Source: UBA4312 sp040266995
Lineage (GTDB): Bacteria > Bacillota_I > Bacilli_A > Erysipelotrichales > Erysipelotrichaceae
Assembly: GCA_040266995.1 (NCBI GenBank)
Contig: JAWRHV010000019.1
Span: 1-60,665, forward strand
Reading direction: 5' to 3'
DNA length: 60,665 nt
Shown: positions 41,656 to 49,304 of the stretch, in pieces
Layout: every line of letters starts with the position of its first letter
How positions within the stretch are numbered: the stretch's first letter is position 1
Notes under the pieces: model-generated
Database searches by the model: none
The model's input: only the letters and a program-made list of their open reading frames with translations
Told to the model about the DNA's origin: nothing
Position numbers and translations under genes: made by a program

Positions 41656-42341
41656 CCTTTTGACTTGTCCAACTTGTACATGATCAGTTTGTACGTATGA
41701 TGCCCATAATATTCCGAAGGAATACCCGAAGCTCTCCCACTTCCGATCTTTTTCAATTCCTTTGTCTTCCGTGCCTCTTTATTGGTGAGATAATAATAGT
41801 GGTCATCGATCCATCCATTATTGTCCCAATAGGTATTGATATCCAGTTCATAGATATAAAAATCAAAGTGATAGATTCCGTTTTTATCCTTTTTCAATGT
41901 ATCGACGATGGTCAGCACATTGTGTGCCTGTCCATCCGCTGCTTCAAAATAAAAAGTTCCGTTATTATAATACGCATGCTCCGTTTTAAATGTAGAAGCC
42001 TGCTTTTCCGTTATTGTCAGATCCAAAAAACGATCTAAGATCTCATTAATATGTTCATAGCTCATCGTTTCATAACCGGACTGGTGCCCGATGCCTTCAT
42101 GATAATTGATCTTATCGTACAGATGTGCATAGGAAACAATCTGATTGATATCCATTTCAGCCGGATCGTAATCTGTAAATCCCTGTTCGGAAAAATTACT
42201 CAGAAAGAGGTTCGCCTCATATTGTTCCTGCTGGCTCATCGTCACAATGGCTTCTTTTTCCGGATAGCGGACAGGTCGGGCATAGACCGGTGAAAAGCAC
42301 AAACACCCAAGCAGAAGAATAAGAGATATCTTTCTTATCAT
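41652..42341 (-). CDS. Exported protein of unknown function
   Basis: 229 residues with a signal peptide (about 1-21, cleavage near VYA-RP) and no lipobox. The mature part is tyrosine-rich (HYYYLTN; EYYGHHTY) with no family I recognise. It contains an N-terminal helical region followed by a strand-rich half (TFYFEAADGQAHNVLTIV), which might be a small adhesin or ligand-binding fold. Coupled to GNAT. Confidence 0.7.
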   Translation of the reverse strand: MIRKISLILLLGCLCFSPVYARPVRYPEKEAIVTMSQQEQYEANLFLSNFSEQGFTDYDPAEMDINQIVSYAHLYDKINYHEGIGHQSGYETMSYEHINEILDRFLDLTITEKQASTFKTEHAYYNNGTFYFEAADGQAHNVLTIVDTLKKDKNGIYHFDFYIYELDINTYWDNNGWIDDHYYYLTNKEARKTKELKKIGSGRASGIPSEYYGHHTYKLIMYKLDKSKG

Positions 42342-42353
42342 AGTCGCTCCTTT

Positions 42354-42385
42354 TCAGAAACAGACAAGCGGAACGCTTGCCTGTT
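42354..42385 (-). terminator. Hairpin after frr
   Basis: On minus, AACAGGCAAGCG-TTC-CGCTTGTCTGTT (12 bp with one G-U). The tail TTTCTG is only weakly T-rich, so termination may be partial. Confidence 0.5.
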
Positions 42386-42390
42386 GGTTT

Positions 42391-42936
42391 TTATACAGTT
42401 AAAATGTCTTTCTTCTTAGCATCAACGATGGAATCAATATCCTTAATGTATTTGTCTGTCAGCTTCTGGCAGTTTTCCAATTCCATCTTTTCCTCGTCTT
42501 CTCGAAGTTCTTTGTCCTTTTTAATATCGTTATTGGCATCACGACGGATGTTTCGAATCGCCACTTTTGCGTCCTCTCCGTATTTCTGTGCCTGCTTTGC
42601 CAGTTCCTTACGACGGTCTTCGGTCAATTGTGGTACCAGGATACGGATCTGATCGGCTTCTGCCTGTGGATTCAAGCCAAGATTGGCCGCCTGGATTGCT
42701 TTATTCACGCTCTTCACGATCGAACGATCATATGGTTTTACCACCAGCTGCGTACCTTCTACAACGGTAATACGCGCCATCTGTTTGATGGGTGTCGGTG
42801 CTCCGTAATAGTCCACTTCGATGCCATCCAGGATCTGCGCGCTGGCACGTCCTGTACGTAATACATGTAAATTGCTTTCAAGTTTTTCAACCGCAGACAT
42901 CATGCGCATTTCTGCATTGTCTAAAATATCACTCAT
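42391..42936 (-). CDS. frr: Ribosome recycling factor
   Basis: Splits post-termination ribosomes together with EF-G. 181 residues of the typical three-helix/beta domain protein (RTGRASAQILDGIEVDYYGAPTPIKQMARI). Follows pyrH by 12 bases. Confidence 0.97.
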   Translation of the reverse strand: MSDILDNAEMRMMSAVEKLESNLHVLRTGRASAQILDGIEVDYYGAPTPIKQMARITVVEGTQLVVKPYDRSIVKSVNKAIQAANLGLNPQAEADQIRILVPQLTEDRRKELAKQAQKYGEDAKVAIRNIRRDANNDIKKDKELREDEEKMELENCQKLTDKYIKDIDSIVDAKKKDILTV

Positions 42937-42948
42937 TATTATATCTCC

Positions 42949-43662
42949 TTAGTCTTTTTTTCGAGTTATGACAGTACCATCAACTTCTTGTTTTACAGCT
43001 TTTAAAATCATTCCCGGTTCATTCATATTGAATACGACAAGATCAATATCGTTATCCATACACATACTGATTGCAGTGGAATCCATAACCTGCAGTCCCT
43101 TGTTCAAAACATCTAGATAGTACAGATGGTCGAACTTTTTCGCATTCGGATTCTTCTTCGGATCACTGTCATAAACACCATCTACACCATTTTTAGCCAT
43201 CAGGATCACATCGGCACCGATTTCCGAAGCTCTTAATGCGGCTGTTGTATCCGTACTGAAGTAAGGAGACCCTGTTCCCGCTCCAAAGATAACGACACGT
43301 CCTTTTTCCAAATGGCGGATGGCACGACGTAAAATAAATGGTTCCGCAACCTGCTGCATATGCACAGCTGTCTGCACACGTGTCTGCACCCCTTCCATTT
43401 CCAGGGCATTTTGAACAGCCAATGCATTGATGACCGTTCCCAGCATTCCCATATAGTCCCCCTGGGCACGATTCATTCCCATCTCAGCCAGCATTTTTCC
43501 ACGGATGAAATTACCTCCGCCGACAACAACAGCCAGTTCTACACCCAGCTCTTGAATCTGTTTTAATTCCTGGGCCAGGCTCTTCAATACCGATTGATCA
43601 AACGGCTGTCCGTTTCCGGCTAAAGCTTCTCCGCTCAGTTTTAAAAGAACTCGTTTATACAT
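42949..43662 (-). CDS. pyrH: UMP kinase
   Basis: Phosphorylates UMP to UDP, hexameric amino-acid-kinase fold. 237 residues with KRVLLKLSGEALAG, VVVGGGNFIRG and DTTAALRASEIGAD. Ribosome site AAAGGAG 7 bases before ATG; a TATAAT box is just upstream, after the tsf terminator. Confidence 0.97.
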   Translation of the reverse strand: MYKRVLLKLSGEALAGNGQPFDQSVLKSLAQELKQIQELGVELAVVVGGGNFIRGKMLAEMGMNRAQGDYMGMLGTVINALAVQNALEMEGVQTRVQTAVHMQQVAEPFILRRAIRHLEKGRVVIFGAGTGSPYFSTDTTAALRASEIGADVILMAKNGVDGVYDSDPKKNPNAKKFDHLYYLDVLNKGLQVMDSTAISMCMDNDIDLVVFNMNEPGMILKAVKQEVDGTVITRKKD

Positions 43663-43693
43663 AGCATAACTCCTTTACAATTTTATCGAATTC

Positions 43694-43699
43694 ATTATA
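43694..43699 (-). promoter_or_regulatory. -10 box of pyrH-frr
   Basis: TATAAT 31 bases before the pyrH start and downstream of the tsf terminator; the -35 box is part of the T-run region and not well defined. Confidence 0.45.
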
Positions 43700-43714
43700 C
43701 AACACTTCCCATTT

Positions 43715-43740
43715 AAAAAAAAGACAAGACATACGTCTTG
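43715..43740 (-). terminator. Terminator of rpsB-tsf
   Basis: On minus, CAAGAC-GTAT-GTCTTG followed by TCTTTTTTTT. Confidence 0.88.
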
Positions 43741-43752
43741 CCTTCTCTGGTC

Positions 43753-44643
43753 TTATCCTTTGATCTGTGCAGCAACTTCTGCAGCGAAATCTTCTTCTTT
43801 CTTTTCGATTCCTTCACCAACCTGGTAACGAACGAAAGATACAACAGAAGCTCCCTGCTCCTTCAGATACTGAGAAACGCTCTTCTTGTTTTCCAGGAAG
43901 AATTCCTGGTCAGCCAGGCACAATTCCTTGAAATGTTTCTTTACTTTTCCGTTTAAGATACCAGCCAGTACTTTTTCCGGTTTACCGGCCATCTTCGGAT
44001 CGGCATCCATCATCTGTTTCTGTAATTCACGCTCGTGATCCAATTCAGCAGCCGGGATATCTTTTTCCGTAGCATATACCGGTGACATGCTGGCTACCTG
44101 CATAGCGATATTTTTCGCAATCGCATCATCGCCACCTTTTAATACAACCAATGCGGAAATCGTTCCACCTTTGTGCATATAAGCGCCAAAGATTTCATCC
44201 TCTGCTTTTTCAACGACCTGGAAACGACGGAAAGAAATCTTTTCTCCGATCGTTGCCGTAGCGTTGATGATCAGGTCATTGATCGTTCCTTCTGGTGTAT
44301 CCAAAGCCAAAGCAGCTTCTACATCCGCTGGTTTTCCACTTAACAGAGCTGCCTGAACAAGATCCAGCAGGTGCAGGAACTTATCGTTTTTCGCAACAAA
44401 GTCTGTTTCTGAATTAACTTCGAACAATACAGCTGTATTGCCATCCACCGCAACACGGCTCAAACCTTCGGCTGCGATACGTCCGGCTTTCTTAGCGGAT
44501 TTGGCAATTCCCTTTTCTCTTAACCAGTCAATGGCTTTTTCAATATCTCCGTCCGTAGCGGATAATGCTTTTTTGCAATCCATCATTCCGGCACCGGTTT
44601 TTTCACGCAATTCTTTTACTTGAGATGCTTTGATCATACTCAT
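43753..44643 (-). CDS. tsf: Elongation factor Ts
   Basis: Nucleotide exchange factor for EF-Tu. 296 residues starting IKASQVKELREKTGAGMMDCKKAL, the EF-Ts signature, with the second signature NSETDFVAKNDKF. Second gene of rpsB-tsf, 17 bases after rpsB; ends at a strong terminator. Confidence 0.97.
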   Translation of the reverse strand: MSMIKASQVKELREKTGAGMMDCKKALSATDGDIEKAIDWLREKGIAKSAKKAGRIAAEGLSRVAVDGNTAVLFEVNSETDFVAKNDKFLHLLDLVQAALLSGKPADVEAALALDTPEGTINDLIINATATIGEKISFRRFQVVEKAEDEIFGAYMHKGGTISALVVLKGGDDAIAKNIAMQVASMSPVYATEKDIPAAELDHERELQKQMMDADPKMAGKPEKVLAGILNGKVKKHFKELCLADQEFFLENKKSVSQYLKEQGASVVSFVRYQVGEGIEKKEEDFAAEVAAQIKG

Positions 44644-44660
44644 ATCCTCCTGATTTTCTG

Positions 44661-45575
44661 TTAAGCAGCTTTTTCAGCTGGTTTTTCTTCTTTTGGCGCA
44701 GCCGCTTCTTCATTACGAGCTGGACGATTGAAACGACGGTTACGACGTTCCATGTTACGACGTCTTCTTTCTTCATTTCTCTGACGACGACGTCTTTCGT
44801 TTTCTGCAATCTGCTGTTCAACGTTACGGATTACATCTTCCATTGTAACGTCTTCTTCTGTTTCATCCAGGAAAGCCAGTTCCAGTAAACCACCCTTGGC
44901 ATCCACGATGGCATCCGCACACAAAGTAGTTACTAAACGAATGGAACGAGCTGCATCATCGTTGGAAGCGATTGGATAATCGGCATCATCCGGATCACAG
45001 TTTGTATCCAGCATCGCAAATACAGGAATTCCTAATTTTTTCGCTTCAGCTACGGCATTGTGTTCTTCCTTTGGATCGATTACAAATACCGCATCCGGCA
45101 GTTTCTTCATTTCCTTGATTCCACCTAATGAACTTTCCAGTTTTGCTTTTTCCTTTAATAAACCGGCTTGTTCTTTCTTTGTATATACTTCCAGTTTTCC
45201 GCTGGCTTCCATTTCTTCGATCTCAACCAGACGTTTTACACGTTTCTGGATGGTACGGAAGTTTGTTAACAATCCACCTAACCAACGCTTGTTAACATAG
45301 AAAGATCCTGAACGCAAAGCTTGTTCTTCAATAATATCAGCAGCTTGTTTCTTTGTTCCGACAAACAATACTTTTCCACCACGTTCAGAGATAGCACGTA
45401 ATTCCTGGTATGCTTCATCGATCTCTTCCAATGTTTTGTTCAAGTCTACAATGTAAACTCCGTTACGGCTGGTATAGATGTATGGTTTCATCTTAGGGTT
45501 CCAGCGGCGAGTCTGATGACCAAAGTGGACACCATTCTCCAATAATTTTTTCATTGATACAATTTTTTCTGACAT
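44661..45575 (-). CDS. rpsB: Ribosomal protein S2 with charged C-terminal extension
   Basis: Small subunit protein. 304 residues against about 240-250 for typical bacterial S2. Residues 1 to about 234 are a normal S2 (KKLLENGVHFGHQTRRWNPKM; KKQAADIIEEQA). The extra tail (about 235-304) has an acidic helix, then RRRRQRNEERRRRNMERR, then an alanine/glutamate/lysine end. Ribosome site GGTAGGA. First gene of rpsB-tsf. Confidence 0.95.
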   Translation of the reverse strand: MSEKIVSMKKLLENGVHFGHQTRRWNPKMKPYIYTSRNGVYIVDLNKTLEEIDEAYQELRAISERGGKVLFVGTKKQAADIIEEQALRSGSFYVNKRWLGGLLTNFRTIQKRVKRLVEIEEMEASGKLEVYTKKEQAGLLKEKAKLESSLGGIKEMKKLPDAVFVIDPKEEHNAVAEAKKLGIPVFAMLDTNCDPDDADYPIASNDDAARSIRLVTTLCADAIVDAKGGLLELAFLDETEEDVTMEDVIRNVEQQIAENERRRRQRNEERRRRNMERRNRRFNRPARNEEAAAPKEEKPAEKAA

Positions 45576-45688
45576 ATTTGTCCTACCTTTCCGTTACTCC
45601 TCCATCATTTCAAACGAACGCAACACGAATACCGTGCACGGGCATCCGAATCCATGATGTGTGTATTTGCGCGTACCCACGCCGATAT
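45576..45688 (-). promoter_or_regulatory. rpsB leader with hairpin
   Basis: About 107 bases of 5' leader. On minus, GGATGCC (45641-45647) pairs with GGTATTC (45627-45633), closing a 7-base loop; GCGT-GGGT-ACGC lies upstream. This may be an S2 autoregulatory leader; I could not match it to a named family. Confidence 0.4.
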
Positions 45689-45717
45689 ATTATAACAAGT
45701 CAAGGTACTGAATGCAA
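45689..45717 (-). promoter_or_regulatory. rpsB-tsf promoter
   Basis: -35 TTGCAT, 17-base spacer, -10 TATAAT. Confidence 0.7.
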
Positions 45718-45741
45718 TAAAAAAAGCTCTGAAAAGAGCTT
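45717..45741 (-). terminator. Terminator of the PTS gene
   Basis: On minus, AAGCTC-TTTTCA-GAGCTT followed by a T-run. Its T-run overlaps the rpsB -35 box. Confidence 0.85.
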
Positions 45742-45748
45742 GATGTTC

Positions 45749-47059
45749 TTATTCAACACCAACGATATACGTCACCACAGCCGCAGCCACAAAGCCAATC
45801 AAACAGGCAGCGATCCCGTTGATGAAATTAAATGTGCTTCCACCCATATAGTTAAGAAATGTCAGAAAGCTGGCAACGGGTAAAAAGTTATAAGCCGTCA
45901 AATGCACAACTGCTCCATAACCGGCCCCCACAGCTCCACCGGCCATCAAGCCGATCAAAGGCTTTTTGTACCGGAAGCCGATGCCGTAGACACCCGGTTC
46001 GGTCACAGCTCCGATCAGCTGCGCGATGATATAGCCGACACATAGGGATTTCTCTTCGGCATTTTTTAATCGCAGCAAGGCCCCCAGACACATCCCGCCG
46101 ACCGCAAAGGAACTGGCGCCTATAGCACAGGTAATGATGTTTTCGTGCCCGGGACCGGCTAAGATCATATATATAGATGAAATAAACAGCCAATGCAGTC
46201 CCCCGATGACAATAAACTGCCACAAGGCGCCCAGGGCAATAATGCTCAAAAACGCAGTCAGTCCCCCGGCATTGCCCAACCGCAGCATGATAGTACAAAG
46301 ACCATTTCCAAGGATCTGCCCTAACGGTCCTAAAAGACATAAGGCAATTGGCAACATGACGACCATCGTCAGAAAGGGTGCAAATACCATTTCAACGGAG
46401 GATGGCAGGATCTTTTGGAAAAAGTGTTCCACATAGGATAAGATCCACACAGACAACAGGGCCGGCAAAATGGTACCGGAATAGTTTTGCAGGATCATAG
46501 GAATACCATACACGGTCATCGAAGAACCCTTCTCCACAATGTCGATCAAGGTCGGATGGATCAATACAGCCCCCATGAACATTCCCAGAACAGGGGTGGC
46601 ATGAAATTTCTTTGCCGCCGTATATCCGACCACGACCGGAAAGAAATAAAAGCCCGCATCCCCGACAAAGGTAAACAACGTATACAGCGGATCCTTCTGT
46701 GAAAGAATATGCAACATTTGCGGACCAAGAACCGATAAAACCGTTTTAAACATAGCAGCGGCCATCAACATCGGGATCAACGGCATCAGAACGCTGGAAA
46801 AAGTATCCAGTATCGCCTGTCCGATGGATTTTGGTGTCCATTTTCTCCTTTGATGATAGGCTGCATCCAGCTTTTGGTACAACGCTTTATTATCTTCGGC
46901 TATCACCTGGATCCAATGTTGGTCGACGGCGATCTGATACCCTTCACGCCGGAAATATTCCAAATCGATTTTTGTTGGATCTTTCACTTCAATATCAATG
47001 GTTAAAGGATGGTGACAAATCTGCAGAATATTCTCTCTATCTCCGAAAAACTCCAACAT
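45749..47059 (-). CDS. PTS EIIBC-like permease with degenerate EIIB
   Basis: 436 residues of the glucose/beta-glucoside PTS superfamily. Residues about 1-70 align with an EIIB domain: GDRENILQICHHPLT corresponds to GGKENIISVTHCATRL, so the phosphorylated cysteine is replaced by His17 and the following Arg is lost. Residues about 80-436 form an EIIC domain with ten or so membrane segments, GGLHWLFISSIY and the conserved glutamate region GAVTEPGVYGIGFR. No EIIA domain. It occupies the slot that holds hslVU/codY in B. subtilis. Transport without phosphorylation, or a sensory role, is possible. Confidence 0.8.
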   Translation of the reverse strand: MLEFFGDRENILQICHHPLTIDIEVKDPTKIDLEYFRREGYQIAVDQHWIQVIAEDNKALYQKLDAAYHQRRKWTPKSIGQAILDTFSSVLMPLIPMLMAAAMFKTVLSVLGPQMLHILSQKDPLYTLFTFVGDAGFYFFPVVVGYTAAKKFHATPVLGMFMGAVLIHPTLIDIVEKGSSMTVYGIPMILQNYSGTILPALLSVWILSYVEHFFQKILPSSVEMVFAPFLTMVVMLPIALCLLGPLGQILGNGLCTIMLRLGNAGGLTAFLSIIALGALWQFIVIGGLHWLFISSIYMILAGPGHENIITCAIGASSFAVGGMCLGALLRLKNAEEKSLCVGYIIAQLIGAVTEPGVYGIGFRYKKPLIGLMAGGAVGAGYGAVVHLTAYNFLPVASFLTFLNYMGGSTFNFINGIAACLIGFVAAAVVTYIVGVE

Positions 47060-47101
47060 AAGATGCTCCTTCGTATCTACAATGATATTTTACATCATAT
47101 T

Positions 47102-47133
47102 AAATAAAAATACAGTACTAGCCGACTGTATTT
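47102..47133 (-). terminator. Terminator of topA-trmFO-xerC
   Basis: On minus, AATACAGT and ACTGTATT pair around a loop with the xerC stop, followed by TTTTATTTA. Confidence 0.82.
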
Positions 47134-48017
47134 TTCTTCGCAAACGGATGCGCACTTTGATACGCTTCCTGTAGTTTTTTACTGGATACATGCGTATAGA
47201 TCTGTGTGGTAGACAAAGAAGAGTGCCCCAGCAGCTCCTGTACAATGCGGATATCCGCTCCATTGTCCAGAAGATGGGTCGCAAAGCTGTGCCGCAGCAT
47301 ATGCGGATGCAGTTTCATTGGCATATCGATCTGCATTCCCTGCTTTTCCATCACATACTGGATGCCCCGGCTGGTCAAGCCTTTTCCTCTTAAATTGACA
47401 AAGACATGATCATCGGTGGCGTATTTTGCCCAATATGTTCGTTTGTACACCATCAGTTGTTTTTCAAAGCCTTTAAAGAAGGGTACCAGGCGTTCTTTGT
47501 CCCCTTTACCGACAATGCGAACGATCCGCTGTTCCAATGAAATCTGGGACCATGTCAGATGGGTCACTTCGCTGACACGCAGTCCGCAGGCATACATCAT
47601 GGTAAACATCGTTTTATCCCGGATGCCTGTATCCTTGGTTGTGTCGAAGGAATTAAGAAAATACTTCACTTCATCCACAAAGAGAAAATCCGGAATCTTA
47701 CGGCGGTTTTTAGGGGAACGGATGGATTCCATCGGATTGATACCAATACCGATGTATTCATTCAGATACCGATAGAACGAACGATAGGTACTCAGTTTAC
47801 GAGCAATGGTGGCATCCTTTACTCCGGATTCCATCCGATATTCGGTCAGAAAGTTCAGGATCATCAACCGGTCCACCTCTTCGAAGCTTTCCACTCCCTG
47901 CGACTGCAGGAAATCCCGAAGCTGATAAAGATCCCTCCGGTATGAATCCACCGTCTGCTCTGACTGGGAATGCTGACGATATACATACTTTAAAAACCGT
48001 TCAATCAGTTCATTCAT
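47118..48017 (-). CDS. xerC: Tyrosine recombinase XerC
   Basis: Resolves chromosome dimers at dif with XerD. 299 residues: N-terminal SAM-like core-binding domain (to about 95), catalytic domain with Arg147 (CGLRVSEV), Lys171 (GKGDKER), His239/Arg242 (HMLRHSF), His265 (LGHSS) and the nucleophile Tyr274 (QIYTH). Position after topA-trmFO identifies it as the XerC/CodV orthologue. Overlaps trmFO by 4 bases. Confidence 0.93.
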   Translation of the reverse strand: MNELIERFLKYVYRQHSQSEQTVDSYRRDLYQLRDFLQSQGVESFEEVDRLMILNFLTEYRMESGVKDATIARKLSTYRSFYRYLNEYIGIGINPMESIRSPKNRRKIPDFLFVDEVKYFLNSFDTTKDTGIRDKTMFTMMYACGLRVSEVTHLTWSQISLEQRIVRIVGKGDKERLVPFFKGFEKQLMVYKRTYWAKYATDDHVFVNLRGKGLTSRGIQYVMEKQGMQIDMPMKLHPHMLRHSFATHLLDNGADIRIVQELLGHSSLSTTQIYTHVSSKKLQEAYQSAHPFAKKNTVG

Positions 48018-49303
48018 AGCTGTGCCTCAATTTCATCGATGCGGGCCAATGCCTGCTGTGCGATTTTTTCTTTCCGCTGATACTTCTTGCATTTTTCTTT
48101 CAGATGCACAATGCCGAAATTGGCATTCATCGGCTGAAAGTGTTTTGGATCACAATGCGTTATATAGTAAGCCTGGCTTCCCATAATACATGTATTTCCA
48201 AAGCAGATTGGCTCTTTTCCCTGCATATACAATGCCATATTGATTCCGGCAATCATGCCGCTGGCACACGATTCCACGTAGCCTTCCACGCCGGTAATCT
48301 GTCCGGCGAAGAACAAGTCCTCCCGTTTTTTGGTCTGGTAGGTTTCCCGCAAAGCCATAGGACTGCAAATAAAGGAATTTCGATGCATGACCCCATAACG
48401 AGTGATATTGGCTTGTTCCAGTCCGGGAATCATGCGAAAGACCCTTCTTTGTTCAGGCCATGTCAGATGGGTCTGGAAACCGACGATATTGTAAAGAGAG
48501 GCAGCCACATTGTCCTGACGCAGCTGTACCACCGCTACCGGATGATGTGTCTCATCTTTGGCCAGTCCTACCGGCTTTAAAGGCCCAAACAACAAAGTCT
48601 TCTTTCCGCGGCGGGCCATTTCTTCAATCGGCATGCAGCCTTCAAAATACGTCTGTTCAAAATCATGCATCTTCGCGCATTCAGCGGAAACCAACGCTTC
48701 ATAGAATTGATCAAACTGCTCTTGATCCATCGCACAATTGATATAGCTGGCCTCCCCTTTATCATATCTGGATTTAAAATACGCTTTCGTAAAATCGATG
48801 GAATCCTTTTCTATGATCGGTGCGGCGGCATCATAAAAATGCAGCGCTTCGCTTTCCAAGAAAGAACGAATCTCTTCGGCCAACGCATCACTGACCAAAG
48901 GCCCTGCCGCTATGATACAAGGGCCCTGGGGAATCTCTGTGATTTCCCGATGGCTGATACGGATCAAAGGGTGCTCCGACAAGGTATCGGTAATCATTTT
49001 AGAAAAAGCATGCCGGTCGACAGCCAGTGCACTGCCAGCCGGTACGGCATTGCGGTCTGCTGCTTTCATGATCAGAGAGTCCAAATGGCGCAGCTCTTCT
49101 TTCAGGATTCCCACCGCATTATTCATCGAATTGGATCGCAGGGAATTGGAACATACCAGTTCCGCAAATTGATCCGTATGAAAAGCAGCCGGATATTTCG
49201 TCGGCCGCATTTCAATCAGATGAACTCGTATATTTCGTTTTGCTAACTGGTAGGCTGCCTCGCTTCCGGCAAGACCAGCCCCAATAACAGTTACTTCTTT
49301 CAT
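48014..49303 (-). CDS. trmFO: Folate-dependent tRNA (m5U54) methyltransferase TrmFO
   Basis: FAD enzyme that methylates U54 of tRNA using methylenetetrahydrofolate. 429 residues, FAD site VIGAGLAGSEAAYQLA at the N-terminus and RPTKYPAAFHTDQFAELVCSNS after it. Between topA and xerC, its standard place in Firmicutes; 2 bases after topA. Confidence 0.96.
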   Translation of the reverse strand: MKEVTVIGAGLAGSEAAYQLAKRNIRVHLIEMRPTKYPAAFHTDQFAELVCSNSLRSNSMNNAVGILKEELRHLDSLIMKAADRNAVPAGSALAVDRHAFSKMITDTLSEHPLIRISHREITEIPQGPCIIAAGPLVSDALAEEIRSFLESEALHFYDAAAPIIEKDSIDFTKAYFKSRYDKGEASYINCAMDQEQFDQFYEALVSAECAKMHDFEQTYFEGCMPIEEMARRGKKTLLFGPLKPVGLAKDETHHPVAVVQLRQDNVAASLYNIVGFQTHLTWPEQRRVFRMIPGLEQANITRYGVMHRNSFICSPMALRETYQTKKREDLFFAGQITGVEGYVESCASGMIAGINMALYMQGKEPICFGNTCIMGSQAYYITHCDPKHFQPMNANFGIVHLKEKCKKYQRKEKIAQQALARIDEIEAQL

Positions 49304-49304
49304 A

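Noticed and set aside
47118..48017. Integrase of a mobile element
   Set aside because: Synteny with topA-trmFO identifies it as housekeeping XerC; no attachment site or phage genes nearby.
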